From assembly GCF_001593385.1 (NCBI RefSeq), contig NZ_LUVZ01000012.1:496001-560000 (forward strand): a stretch of DNA of 64,000 nt. Reading direction: 5' to 3'. The position numbers were made by a program, and so were the translations under genes. The notes under the pieces were generated by a model. That model saw nothing but the letters and a program-made list of their open reading frames with translations, ran no database searches and had not been told where the DNA came from. Below, piece after piece: positions 33,970 through 42,704 of the stretch. This DNA comes from Chryseobacterium cucumeris (lineage in GTDB: Bacteria; Bacteroidota; Bacteroidia; Flavobacteriales; Weeksellaceae). Numbering within the stretch: the stretch's first letter is position 1; each line of letters begins with the position of its first letter.

Positions 33970-34203
33970 ATGAAAACATCCGTTTTTTTAGAAAAACTAC
34001 AGGAGGAATTAGAAGAAGATGAAACATTGACTACTGAAACGAACCTGAAATCTTTAGAAAGCTATGATTCTATCAGTTTACTTTCTGTTATTGCGTTTGT
34101 AGACGAAAATTTCAGCAAAAAAATTGATACCAAGCATTTTAAAGATATTGAAACTGTTTCAGATCTGATGAATGTTATTGGAAAAGAAAATTTTGAAGAT
34201 TAA
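33970..34203 (+). CDS. Acyl carrier protein, dedicated
   Basis: 77-residue acidic four-helix protein. Ser34 in SYDSISLLSV is the phosphopantetheine site (DS[L/I] motif). The usual ACP helix II run is present, but the overall sequence is divergent from housekeeping AcpP, as expected for a specialised carrier. It follows the KAS III gene by 28 bases, and its TAA overlaps the reductase ATG (TAATG), so the three are co-translated. Confidence 0.87.
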   Translation: MKTSVFLEKLQEELEEDETLTTETNLKSLESYDSISLLSVIAFVDENFSKKIDTKHFKDIETVSDLMNVIGKENFED

Positions 34204-34961
34204 TGGATGCTTTCTCATTAAAAAATAAAATTATTCTCATTACAGGCGCTTCTTCCGGAATCGGGAGAAGCTGTTCTGTAGAATGCAGCAAAAGCGGTGC
34301 TGATCTGATTCTCTTAGGAAGAAACCAGGAAGAACTGATGAAAACCGTTTCTATGCTCAATCCGGAAACAAAAGTTGAAATTATCACTGAAGATATTACT
34401 CAATCTGAAAATCTTGAAGCAATTATTGCAGATAAAGTTTCAATTTTAGGTAAAATATCAGGATTTATACACTGTGCCGGTATCGAAAAAACGTTACCAT
34501 TAAAAAAACACAATGCTCAGCTATATCAGGACATATTTGCTGTCAATGTCATTGCAGGACTTGAAATTGCAAAAATTTTATCTTTAAAAAAATACAAAGA
34601 CGAAAACTCCAGTTTTGTATTTATTTCTTCTGTGGCAGGGATGATAGGAGAGGCAGGGAAGGCCGCTTATTCTGCCAGCAAAGGCGCTGTAATTTCCGGA
34701 GCCCGTTCTTTGGCTATGGAGCTTTCAAGAAGTAATATTAGGGTCAACAGTATAAGTCCGGCAATGGTCAATACTCCGATTTTAGAGAAAATGTTTGAAA
34801 ATATCGGAGAAGAAGCTTCATCAGAAATTATAAAAAAGCATCCGCTTGGAATAGGTGAACCTAAAGATGTAGCGAATGCCTGTATTTTTCTGTTGTCTGA
34901 TGCCTCAAGATGGGTCACAGGCAGTAACCTTGTGATAGACGGAGGATATTCAGCACAGTAA
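34203..34961 (+). CDS. SDR-family 3-oxoacyl-ACP reductase-like (FabG-like)
   Basis: 252-residue classical short-chain dehydrogenase. Cofactor motif TGASSGIG (about residues 14-21), catalytic Ser near 142-143 (FISSVAG), Tyr156 and Lys160 in YSASKGAV; the C-terminus ITGSN-type ending is here VTGSNLVIDGGYSAQ, typical of FabG-like enzymes. It would reduce the 3-oxoacyl-ACP made by the neighbouring KAS III to 3-hydroxyacyl-ACP. Start overlaps the ACP stop by one base. Its stop and that of the convergent glycosyltransferase are one base apart. Confidence 0.87.
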   Translation: MDAFSLKNKIILITGASSGIGRSCSVECSKSGADLILLGRNQEELMKTVSMLNPETKVEIITEDITQSENLEAIIADKVSILGKISGFIHCAGIEKTLPLKKHNAQLYQDIFAVNVIAGLEIAKILSLKKYKDENSSFVFISSVAGMIGEAGKAAYSASKGAVISGARSLAMELSRSNIRVNSISPAMVNTPILEKMFENIGEEASSEIIKKHPLGIGEPKDVANACIFLLSDASRWVTGSNLVIDGGYSAQ

Positions 34962-34962
34962 C

Positions 34963-36117
34963 TTACTTTTTGTGTAGAGTTTCTATAATATTTTCTACGC
35001 TGTCAAATATTTTCTTATTGTCAAACTGACTTTCAATTGTTTTAAGGTTCTCTCTGATGTGGAGAACAAGATCGGGATCGGTAAGGAATGTTTTCATGGC
35101 TGAATACATTTCATCTACTTCATAACTGATGAGGTATCCTGTCTCACGGTCTTTGATCATCAATCCTACATCTCCTACTTCTGTTGCTATAATAGGTTTC
35201 TGAAGAATTAAAGCTTCAGCAATGACCAATGGCCATGCTTCAGATTCCGAAGGCAGAACAAAATAATCCGCTTTTTTGATATAAGGATAAGGATTCATTT
35301 GGTTGCCAACCAGAATAAATGTTTTTTCAACATTATTTTTAGCTACCTGTGCCTTGAGGTTATTCATTTCATCACCCTCACCAATAACAATGATGCTGTG
35401 ATGAAACCCGTCATTGATAAGCTTCGTATGAGCGTCAATAAGTTTATGATATCCTTTTCTAGAATGAAGTCTTCCTATAGATGCGAAAACAGGTCCTTCA
35501 GGAAAATTTTCAAGCTTTCCTTCTGCCTTACGCTTAATTTCTTCGATAGGAATAGGATTGATGATCACACTTTCAGGAGGATAATTTAGATTAGGATAAT
35601 GCTGGTGCATCATATCTTTGATCTTGTGGGAACAGTACACCATGTGGTCAAATTGCGGAAAGCTCTTTAAAATGTTTGGTACTAAAGGCTGAAATTTCGG
35701 AACATTAATTTCAGAGTGAAACCATCCTATTTTTTTTGAATTCTTATTGGTTGAGTTCAGAATGGCATCATAGTCTCTGTAATCCATCCCGATCTCAATA
35801 TCAAAAGTATCATTGATAAGACGGTCTGCAATGGCCGGAGTATTTTTCAGTTTTCTCAGCTTTATTCTTCTTTTAACAAGCTGAAGTTTCTGTAAAATAG
35901 AATTGTTGGAAAAATCTTCTTTTCCGTCAGTAAGGTATATTTTTCTGATGTGCTTCGGAAGTTCATCACGCAGTTTTCCCTGGTTGAGGGTGAGGCATAC
36001 CGTCATTTCAAATTTGTCAGGATTAAGATTGTTGAGAAGTCCCAGTAATACTTTTTCCACGCCTCCCATTTCCATGGAACGGTGCCTGAACAAAATTTTT
36101 ATTTTTTTTTCTAACAT
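34963..36117 (-). CDS. Glycosyltransferase, GT4 family
   Basis: 384-residue GT-B glycosyltransferase. N-terminal RHRSMEMGGVEKVLLGLLNN, central SIGRLHSRKGYHKLIDAHTK, GEGDEMNNLKAQ, and nucleotide-sugar-binding region PSESEAWPLVIAEALILQKP (two Glu eight residues apart). It is cytoplasmic and transfers a sugar to the glycan. Close in sequence to the enzyme at 31161-32309. Its ATG overlaps the stop of the upstream GT2 by one base. The 3' end abuts the SDR gene on the other strand, with one base between stops and no terminator visible. Confidence 0.88.
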   Translation of the reverse strand: MLEKKIKILFRHRSMEMGGVEKVLLGLLNNLNPDKFEMTVCLTLNQGKLRDELPKHIRKIYLTDGKEDFSNNSILQKLQLVKRRIKLRKLKNTPAIADRLINDTFDIEIGMDYRDYDAILNSTNKNSKKIGWFHSEINVPKFQPLVPNILKSFPQFDHMVYCSHKIKDMMHQHYPNLNYPPESVIINPIPIEEIKRKAEGKLENFPEGPVFASIGRLHSRKGYHKLIDAHTKLINDGFHHSIIVIGEGDEMNNLKAQVAKNNVEKTFILVGNQMNPYPYIKKADYFVLPSESEAWPLVIAEALILQKPIIATEVGDVGLMIKDRETGYLISYEVDEMYSAMKTFLTDPDLVLHIRENLKTIESQFDNKKIFDSVENIIETLHKK

Positions 36118-36956
36118 TATCCGAAGATTGATTGTAACGTAATTTTTATTTTTTTCTTAATACGGAAAGGCAGCTGATGCTGATACTGAAGCAGACCGAA
36201 TATTTCATCTGCACCGGTATAATGTTCAGGAACTTTCTTTCCATTGATAGAGCTGAGCCCTCTTCGTTTCATGGTATTAAAAATCACCTGGGCAAAATAT
36301 TCGTGGGATTTCTTTTTATTGTCATTCTGTGAAATTCCGCCCTGATGCGTTCTGTAAAGATAGTTCGTTTCATTAATAAACTGAACGTTTCCTTTTTCAT
36401 ACATTTTAAGATATAAATCCTGATCTTCCCCTATTTTCAGATTGGGATTCATTTTTTCCGTCTGTTCATAAACTGCTTTTCTGAAGGTTACAAAATGAGC
36501 AATCTGAATCGGGAAATTGAAAAAATAAGGATCTCCACTCGGTACCTGCATCGCAGATCTGAACGGAGCTATTGGATTCAGGTTCTGGTCACATGTCATA
36601 AACCTTGAATAGGTAAGTACTGTATTTTTTTTAGTCTGAAAAATCTCCATACATTTTTGAATAGCGGTTGGAGCAATGGCATCATCAGGATCTACAAAGC
36701 CACAGATTTCACCTTCAGCCATTTCAATCAACTTACTTTTTGTTACACCTACACCGGAATTTTTTTCATTTTCAAAAAACCTGAATCTTTTGTCATCTGA
36801 AATCATTTCCCGGATTATTTTCTTCTCGTTTTCAGAAGAAGCATCATCTAAAATTACCGCTTCCCAGTCTGTATATGTTTGTTGAAGTATACTTTCAAAA
36901 CAGTCTTTAAAAAAAATGGCATTGTTATAGTGTGCAATAAGAATAGAAAACTTCAT
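36117..36956 (-). CDS. Glycosyltransferase, GT2 family
   Basis: 279-residue GT-A glycosyltransferase. FSILIAHYNN at the start, WEAVILDDASS, the DxD motif in GFVDPDDAIAP, and EDQDLYLKM further on. The C-terminus is basic (FRIKKKIKITLQSIFG), probably for membrane contact. It is a clear paralogue of the gene at 46526-47371 (shared DWEAVILDD, EICGF(V/L)DPDD, HF(V/A)TF(R/K)K), so it arose by duplication within the locus. Overlaps the next gene in the operon by one base. Confidence 0.88.
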   Translation of the reverse strand: MKFSILIAHYNNAIFFKDCFESILQQTYTDWEAVILDDASSENEKKIIREMISDDKRFRFFENEKNSGVGVTKSKLIEMAEGEICGFVDPDDAIAPTAIQKCMEIFQTKKNTVLTYSRFMTCDQNLNPIAPFRSAMQVPSGDPYFFNFPIQIAHFVTFRKAVYEQTEKMNPNLKIGEDQDLYLKMYEKGNVQFINETNYLYRTHQGGISQNDNKKKSHEYFAQVIFNTMKRRGLSSINGKKVPEHYTGADEIFGLLQYQHQLPFRIKKKIKITLQSIFG

Positions 36957-37516
36957 TATTGTTCCTTGAATATTAAATCTTGATGATTAATTACAGTCGT
37001 ATTTGATGGAATGTCTTTGTAAATAGTACATCCGGCTCCAATAATACAGTTATCTCCGATGGTAACTCCTTTTAAGACGGTTACATTACTTCCGAGCCAA
37101 CAGTTACTACCGATCTTGATAGGAGCGGTGGTGAACTCAGATGAGAACAGCTTAAATTCCGGATGAGTCTGATAAGCATGATTGTGGTCGTAAAGCTTAA
37201 CATTTTCCCCAAACAAAGTGTTGTCACCTATTGAAATGCTGTCAAGACAATTGATGGAACAAAAATTATTCATAAAAAAATGATCTCCGATTTCTAAAAC
37301 GGCATTCTGCTGCACAAGAATATGTACATAATTTCTGAAACTCATGGAATTCCCGAGTGTAACATTTTTTAAATTGTCGTGCAGAACAAAATGATTACTG
37401 ATCCCAAGCTTTATCCCTTTAAAAGAAACATTAGGGTGTTTTTTGAGACGAGAAATCTGGCTTTTCCGTTGAATTTTTGCTAAAATTTCATCAAGCATAC
37501 CTGGATTTATTTTCAC
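36956..37516 (-). CDS. Hexapeptide acyltransferase
   Basis: 186 residues from a GTG at 37516; ATG at 37498 (MLDEILAKI) is an alternative. Left-handed beta-helix domain with MSFRNYVHILVQQNAVLEIG, NNFCSINCLDSISIGDNTLF, VKLYDHNHAYQTH (likely catalytic His), IGSNCWLGSNVTVLKG and IGDNCIIGAGCTIYKDIP. Matches the xenobiotic/maltose acetyltransferase-type group used for glycan O-acetylation. First gene of the minus-strand run 37516 to 34963, with its own promoter box at 37529-37536. Confidence 0.82.
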   Translation of the reverse strand: MKINPGMLDEILAKIQRKSQISRLKKHPNVSFKGIKLGISNHFVLHDNLKNVTLGNSMSFRNYVHILVQQNAVLEIGDHFFMNNFCSINCLDSISIGDNTLFGENVKLYDHNHAYQTHPEFKLFSSEFTTAPIKIGSNCWLGSNVTVLKGVTIGDNCIIGAGCTIYKDIPSNTTVINHQDLIFKEQ

Positions 37517-37528
37517 ATTTGTAGTTTA

Positions 37529-37536
37529 CAAATATA
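37529..37536 (-). promoter_or_regulatory. -7 box for the acyltransferase-GT2-GT4 run
   Basis: TATATTTG on the minus strand, 12 bases before the GTG at 37516. Confidence 0.55.
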
Positions 37537-37567
37537 ATTTGTTTTAAATAATTATAATAATAAATCT

Positions 37568-37575
37568 TATTTTTG
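37568..37575 (+). promoter_or_regulatory. -7 box for the plus-strand acyltransferase
   Basis: TATTTTTG, a TAnnTTTG match about 90 bases before the GTG at 37665; a TTTG at 37538-37541 is a loose -33 candidate at slightly long spacing. Confidence 0.45.
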
Positions 37576-37664
37576 TGCCTTAAAAATTAATACTTTATAC
37601 CAAATAAAACAACTTTTCAGGTTGAGGTTGCTGAGTTTTGATAAAGTAAATCATTTGGTGTTCT

Positions 37665-38699
37665 GTGAAAATAAGTCAGATTACATTTACCCGATTTGTT
37701 GCCGCAATGGCAATTGTTATTTCTCATTTCAATAAAGATCTGTTCTTATACAAGATAGATTATATTTCCAATCTTTTTTTAAGGGCTAATGTAGGAGTAA
37801 GCTATTTTTTTATTCTTTCGGGGTTTATCATGATTATTGCTTATCACAGGAAAGATAAAATTGATTACCTGGAATTTTACAAAAACAGGTTTGCCAGGAT
37901 CTATCCGCTTTATATGCTCGGACTTTTGCTCTATTTTATGACAAGATATGAGATGTTCGATTGGTATAAACTGATCTTATATGGTTTGGGTATCCAGAGC
38001 TGGATTCCGGGTGAGGCGATGATCCTGAATTTTCCGGGGTGGTCTATTTCCGTAGAGTTCTTCTTTTACCTGCTTTTTCCGTTTTTATATAATTATTTTT
38101 ATGCAAGGAAAAACAAAATGATCTGGGTGTTTGCCATTGGTCTCTGGCTGATTACACAGGTGTTTTCTAATCTTTATCCGGTGTATGGAGCTTATGAAGG
38201 ACCTCATACGAAAAGCCATGAGTTTCTTTACTATTTCCCTTTCTGGCATCTGAATGAATTCCTGATTGGAAATCTTGCAGGTATATATTTTGTGAAAAAT
38301 TACAGGCAGAAAAATTATGATTACCACGTTATCGCAGTCTTTTTTCTGATTCTTCTGTCACTGATGTTTGTCCCGCTATTCTATCATAATGGTTTGATGG
38401 CTTTACTCTTTGTACCTGCCATTCTTTTGATTTCGGCAAATAACGGGAAAGTAAGCAGGATATTTTCATTAAAGCCGCTGGAGTATCTGGGGGAAATTAG
38501 TTATGGAATATACATCACTCATATTCCTGTGCTTTACCTTGTAAGGGAATTTTTACAATGGCAGAAGTGTACGCTCAGCATTGATATGGTATTTTTGATT
38601 TACATTATCGTTATGCTGTTGAGTTCCGCGGTCTTTTACCAGTTAATAGAAAAGCCGATGCGAAACCTGTTAAGAAAGATTCATTTTTCAAAGCGTTAG
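37665..38699 (+). CDS. Membrane acyltransferase (acyltransferase 3, OafA-like)
   Basis: 344 residues from a GTG start. Integral membrane protein with about ten hydrophobic segments. N-terminal FTRFVAAMAIVISHFNKDLF has the family Arg and the His (ISHF), then FFILSGFIMII, YKNRFARIYPLYMLGLLL and the GWSISVEFFFYLLFP motif, all typical of the OafA/NodX group. These enzymes O-acylate extracytoplasmic glycans. It is transcribed alone, opposite to its neighbours. It differs clearly from the acyltransferase 3 at 39697-40695, so the locus has two such enzymes. Confidence 0.87.
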   Translation: MKISQITFTRFVAAMAIVISHFNKDLFLYKIDYISNLFLRANVGVSYFFILSGFIMIIAYHRKDKIDYLEFYKNRFARIYPLYMLGLLLYFMTRYEMFDWYKLILYGLGIQSWIPGEAMILNFPGWSISVEFFFYLLFPFLYNYFYARKNKMIWVFAIGLWLITQVFSNLYPVYGAYEGPHTKSHEFLYYFPFWHLNEFLIGNLAGIYFVKNYRQKNYDYHVIAVFFLILLSLMFVPLFYHNGLMALLFVPAILLISANNGKVSRIFSLKPLEYLGEISYGIYITHIPVLYLVREFLQWQKCTLSIDMVFLIYIIVMLLSSAVFYQLIEKPMRNLLRKIHFSKR

Positions 38700-38718
38700 T
38701 TTTTAAATAATTTTTTTT

Positions 38719-38740
38719 TTTAACTAAATATTTAGTTAAA
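38719..38740. repeat. 22-bp perfect palindrome between convergent genes
   Basis: The arms TTTAACTAAAT and ATTTAGTTAAA are perfect inverses with no spacer. A ten-T run adjoins on the left. It stands between the ends of two convergent genes (38699 and 38748). The T run is on the wrong side for a classical terminator of the plus-strand gene. Confidence 0.6.
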
Positions 38741-38747
38741 TGTAGTG

Positions 38748-39686
38748 TCAGAACAAGTCATTTCTGAAATTGATATTGTACAGCCCTGAACGGATGCTTT
38801 TATAATCCGTAAACAAATACTTTGTGATCATCCCCCATTTTTTCAGAAGGGGAGCATTAGCAATCTGAAAGCTTCTGTAAACACGTTTGATATGAAGTTT
38901 AATATCTTCAGGAATGGTATTTTCATTTTCTGCCCACTGGTTCACTTCCTTCCATAATACAACGCGGGTTGAAGCCGGTTTTACTTCTCTGGAATCTACT
39001 TTGGTAATTCTGTTGTTCTCATGAACTCCTCTCACCGCTACAGCTTTGTCAAGAATTCCCGGATACAGATTCAGATAGTAGGAGAGTCGGAATAAAAATT
39101 CGGTGTCCTGATGAAGCTTTAAATGGGTTTTGAAAAAATACTCCATATTTTGTAGAGAACTTTTACGGATCGTCAGGGCATCAATACTGAAAAGTCCAAA
39201 AGTTCCTCTCATATTCAGTTGGCCCGGGAATACATCTTTAGGAGGATGTTCTTTATACACTGTAGTGAGGCGGTCTCCAAAAACCTTATAATACTGTTCT
39301 CTGGCTTTTTCAGAATAATAATGAACTCCTATAGCCCCATAAACTCCATCTACCTCGTGATTGAGAAAAAGCTTTTTTTCGGCATCAAAACGGTTAGGAA
39401 GATAGTAATCATCTGCATCAAGGAAAGCAATGAAATCTCCTTCTGCCTTTTCCATTCCTAAATTTCTGCTGGCACCTGCTCCATGGTTTCCTTTATCAGG
39501 ATGCTGATAAAGTTTTACCCTGTCATATTTTTCAGCGAGTTCCCGGCAAACCTGCAGGGCATTGTCCGGAGACTTGTCTTCTACCAGTACCACTTCATAT
39601 ACCTCTTCGAACTGAAGCGCGGAATCTACAGCCTGAGCGACATATTTTTCAGCATTGTAAACGGGAATGATGACTGAAATTTTCAT
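38748..39686 (-). CDS. Glycosyltransferase, GT2 family
   Basis: 312-residue GT-A enzyme. ISVIIPVYNAEKYVAQAVDS at the start, VVLVEDKSPDNAL, DxD-type motif in DFIAFLDADDYYLPNRF, and QDTEFLFRLSYYL in the acceptor part, followed by a helical C-terminus. Adds a sugar at the cytoplasmic face. Its start lies 11 bases after the stop of the upstream acyltransferase, so they are likely co-transcribed. Last gene of the long minus-strand run that begins near 45670. Confidence 0.88.
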   Translation of the reverse strand: MKISVIIPVYNAEKYVAQAVDSALQFEEVYEVVLVEDKSPDNALQVCRELAEKYDRVKLYQHPDKGNHGAGASRNLGMEKAEGDFIAFLDADDYYLPNRFDAEKKLFLNHEVDGVYGAIGVHYYSEKAREQYYKVFGDRLTTVYKEHPPKDVFPGQLNMRGTFGLFSIDALTIRKSSLQNMEYFFKTHLKLHQDTEFLFRLSYYLNLYPGILDKAVAVRGVHENNRITKVDSREVKPASTRVVLWKEVNQWAENENTIPEDIKLHIKRVYRSFQIANAPLLKKWGMITKYLFTDYKSIRSGLYNINFRNDLF

Positions 39687-39696
39687 TTTTTTCGGA

Positions 39697-40695
39697 TTAT
39701 GCTTTTAATTTAATTTTTAAATAATGGGTAACCCTTTTCTCTACAAAATAGTACAGAAGAGAGGCTACAATAATAACTAAAACAATTTTAAGAAGAAAAA
39801 AAGCAATGTTTAGATAACCTTCAACTTTGAATCCTTTTAAAACAATTTCTACAAAAGGATGTGATAGGTATAATGAATAGGAAATATCTCCCAGAAATAT
39901 TAAGAATTTGTTTCCTTCAAAATGGAAAATATAATCAAAAGTCAGGAAAGAAAAAACAAACGTGGAGATAATTGCCAGTTTTACCCAATCATTGCCAATA
40001 GGAATGATGCTGAGTAAAACGAGTATAAATGAGGTTATTCCTATTACAGAAACTATTGCTGCCCATTTCTTTGGAACTGTATATTGGTTCAGTAAGAGAG
40101 CAAAGAGAATTCCTACAACAAAATAAAGATTGAGAGAATGGGTTACCATTTTCAGATATGGACTGTCAAAATGTACACAATATCCCAACATAGTAGCCAG
40201 AATGAAAAATCCTACGATGAAATAATACCTTTTTTCTTTAAAAAATAATGATAGCCCGAATATGAGATAAAAAAACATCTCAAAATTTAAAGACCAACCC
40301 AGGAAAAGCACGGGAAATTCCTTCTTTGTGGGAAGGAATAACAATGAATGGATAAGCTCATAAAGTCCTGCGCCATGAAAATAGAGGAAAAAACTGCCTC
40401 CGGGTATCATTATAGCAAAGGTCAAAAGATAATATAAGGGGACAATTCTGATCACCCTTCTTTTGTAAAATAAAGTGATCTGCTGAAAAGAATCTCTACT
40501 GAAATTTATTCTTTGCGTTGTGAAAGCCATGATAAATCCACTGATAATAAAAAACACGGGAACACCGATACTTCCTTTATTAAAAAGAATATCACCAAGA
40601 TTCAGCCCGGGTAAGTTTATCGTTTCACGGAAATGAAAGCAGCATACCAATAATGCTGAAATTCCTCTTAAAATCTGGATATTATTAAGCTTCAT
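39697..40695 (-). CDS. Membrane acyltransferase (acyltransferase 3, OafA-like)
   Basis: 332-residue membrane protein with about ten hydrophobic segments. IQILRGISALLVCCFHFRET carries the family Arg and His, followed by GSIGVPVFFIISGFIMAFTT, YKRRVIRIVPLYYLLTF and the SLNFEMFFYLIFGLSLFF motif. Expected to O-acetylate or otherwise acylate the polysaccharide or a lipid-linked repeat. It lies between two GT2 genes with short gaps on the same strand. Confidence 0.87.
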   Translation of the reverse strand: MKLNNIQILRGISALLVCCFHFRETINLPGLNLGDILFNKGSIGVPVFFIISGFIMAFTTQRINFSRDSFQQITLFYKRRVIRIVPLYYLLTFAIMIPGGSFFLYFHGAGLYELIHSLLFLPTKKEFPVLFLGWSLNFEMFFYLIFGLSLFFKEKRYYFIVGFFILATMLGYCVHFDSPYLKMVTHSLNLYFVVGILFALLLNQYTVPKKWAAIVSVIGITSFILVLLSIIPIGNDWVKLAIISTFVFSFLTFDYIFHFEGNKFLIFLGDISYSLYLSHPFVEIVLKGFKVEGYLNIAFFLLKIVLVIIVASLLYYFVEKRVTHYLKIKLKA

Positions 40696-40727
40696 AACAG
40701 ATGAAAACCTATCTTTTAAGAATTTTT

Positions 40728-41552
40728 TTAAAGGTATTTATAGTTTTTAAATAGGCCTATTTGATATAAAAATTTTAATAACCTTGATTTTTTCAATTTG
40801 TCTATTTTGTCTAAAGAGTTCTTTGCACTGAAATATAAATTAATTTTATCGATTAATTCTTCCGTCTGGAATTCAGAAAAATGAAAATTTTCTACAAGTG
40901 TTTTTCTTCTTTCTTCTTTTCTTAAAGACTGTGATTTGGGATCGGAGCTGATACCATCCTTATAAAAGCGGGATATAGATTGTTCAATAGGTCTATAAGT
41001 ACAATTGTATTTGAAAATAGAAATTAAAAACCATTTCCAATCTGAACAAATTCTCAAATTTTCATCATAGAGACCTACTTTTTCAAAGGCACTTCTTTTT
41101 ATAAATGTACTGGGATGCCAGATTGTTTCTTCAATTAAATCTAAAAACGAAATATTTTCTTTAGTAGGCCTAAGAACATCTTGATTTTCATCATCTACAA
41201 TTAGATTACCGGAGATAATATCATCTGTGTGCAGTAATGGAGTTACTTTTTCTATAACTGATTCATTTAGCAGTTCGTCTCCACTGTTCAGAAAAAGAAG
41301 ATACTCTCCAGTCGCTTTTGCAATTCCTTTGTTCATCGCATGATAAATCCCTTTATCAGGTTCACTTACCCAATAGTTTATTTTGGATTGATTACTTTCT
41401 ATAAGTTCTTTGCTTCCGTCAGAACTTCCACCATCAATTACTATATATTGAAAATCTTTACCGGTTTGCCGAAATACACTATCCAGAGTTTTTTGTAAAC
41501 CATTTCGGTTGTTGAAGTTTATCGTTATGATTGTAATGGATTTATTGAGCAT
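40728..41552 (-). CDS. Glycosyltransferase, GT2 family (WcaA/WfgS-like)
   Basis: 274-residue GT-A enzyme. ITIITINFNNRNGLQKTLDS, YIVIDGGSSDGSKELI, DKGIYHAMNKGIAKATGEYL and LNSGDEL form the pattern of the GIYHAMNKG subgroup, which has SGD in place of the DxD motif. Later WHPSTFIKRSAFEKVGLYDE matches the same subgroup. It lies 75 bases after the gmd gene in the same direction, so a fucose-containing product is plausible, but donor is not known. Confidence 0.87.
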   Translation of the reverse strand: MLNKSITIITINFNNRNGLQKTLDSVFRQTGKDFQYIVIDGGSSDGSKELIESNQSKINYWVSEPDKGIYHAMNKGIAKATGEYLLFLNSGDELLNESVIEKVTPLLHTDDIISGNLIVDDENQDVLRPTKENISFLDLIEETIWHPSTFIKRSAFEKVGLYDENLRICSDWKWFLISIFKYNCTYRPIEQSISRFYKDGISSDPKSQSLRKEERRKTLVENFHFSEFQTEELIDKINLYFSAKNSLDKIDKLKKSRLLKFLYQIGLFKNYKYL

Positions 41553-41627
41553 ATTTTTGAATGTTTTTTGTAAAATCTGTTTGTTATTGTGAAATAAAGG
41601 ATTCTATATTGAATATGTTTTTTTAAA

Positions 41628-42704
41628 TTATATTGTTTTTAAATCACATTCAATCATTTCTTTGCAAAGAGATTTTACGGTGTATTGTGGTTGCCAGCCG
41701 AGAATAGTTTTTGCTTTTGTAGGGTCACCAATCAGCAGGTCGACTTCTGTTGGACGATAATAATTAGGATCAACTTTTACAACTGTTTTACCTAATGGAA
41801 GTTGATAATTCGGGTTATTACAGCGTAATACCTTGGCAATTTCATTTTCCTGACTTCCTTCAAAAACCAGTTCTATTCCTACTTCTTCAAAAGCCATAAT
41901 GAGAAAATCTCTTACCATGGTAGTTTCTCCTGTTGCTAAAACGAAATCGTCAGGTTTCTCCTGCTGCAACATTCTCCACATTCCTTCCACATAATCTTTA
42001 GCATGTCCCCAATCTCTTTGAGCATTTAAATTCCCCAGATATAAGCAATCCTGTTTGTTTTTTGCTATGTTAGCTACTGCCATAGTTATTTTTCTGGTAA
42101 CAAAAGTTTCCCCTCTTCTGGGAGATTCATGATTAAATAAAATACCATTGCAGGCATACATTCCATAGGCCTCCCTGTAATTTTTTGTTATCCAAAAACC
42201 ATAAATTTTTGCTGCACCATAGGGAGAACGTGGATAGAAAGGAGAGTTTTCATCATAAAAACCCTTTTCATTTTTATTGGATGGCATCCCGCCGTATAAT
42301 TCTGAGGTAGAAGCCTGATAAATTTTCGTCTTATGGGTTAATCCTAAAATCCTGATTGCTTCTAATAAACGCAGTGTACCTAACCCATCTACGTTTGCAA
42401 CATATTCGGGCATATCAAAACTTACTTTCACATGGCTCATGGCACCAAGATTATAGATTTCGTCCGGTTGTACCTCTTGTATGATTCTGATGATATTGGT
42501 AGAGTCTGTAAGATCTCCGTAATGTAATTTGAAATGCACGTTATTTTCATGCTGATCCAAATACAGATGATCAATTCTTTGAGTGTTAAAAGAGGAAGCT
42601 CTTCGTTTTACGCCATGAACTTCATAGCCTTTTTCTAATAGGAGTTCTGCCAGATAAGAACCATCTTGTCCTGTGATTCCTGTAATAAGTGCTTTTTTCA
42701 TCAT
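41628..42704 (-). CDS. gmd: GDP-mannose 4,6-dehydratase
   Basis: 358-residue extended SDR that turns GDP-mannose into GDP-4-keto-6-deoxymannose, the first step to GDP-L-fucose. NADP motif [26 protein letters not shown], the Thr/Ser-Glu element [10 protein letters not shown], catalytic [15 protein letters not shown] with YxxxK, and family motifs [17 protein letters not shown] and [20 protein letters not shown]. Complete and of normal length. Its ATG overlaps the fcl stop (ATGA), so the two enzymes are translationally coupled. Confidence 0.96.
   Translation of the reverse strand: MMKKALITGITGQDGSYLAELLLEKGYEVHGVKRRASSFNTQRIDHLYLDQHENNVHFKLHYGDLTDSTNIIRIIQEVQPDEIYNLGAMSHVKVSFDMPEYVANVDGLGTLRLLEAIRILGLTHKTKIYQASTSELYGGMPSNKNEKGFYDENSPFYPRSPYGAAKIYGFWITKNYREAYGMYACNGILFNHESPRRGETFVTRKITMAVANIAKNKQDCLYLGNLNAQRDWGHAKDYVEGMWRMLQQEKPDDFVLATGETTMVRDFLIMAFEEVGIELVFEGSQENEIAKVLRCNNPNYQLPLGKTVVKVDPNYYRPTEVDLLIGDPTKAKTILGWQPQYTVKSLCKEMIECDLKTI

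Noticed and set aside
38719..38740. Palindrome as an ordinary intrinsic terminator
   Set aside because: No loop, and the T run is on the wrong side for the plus-strand gene; kept only as an unexplained repeat.
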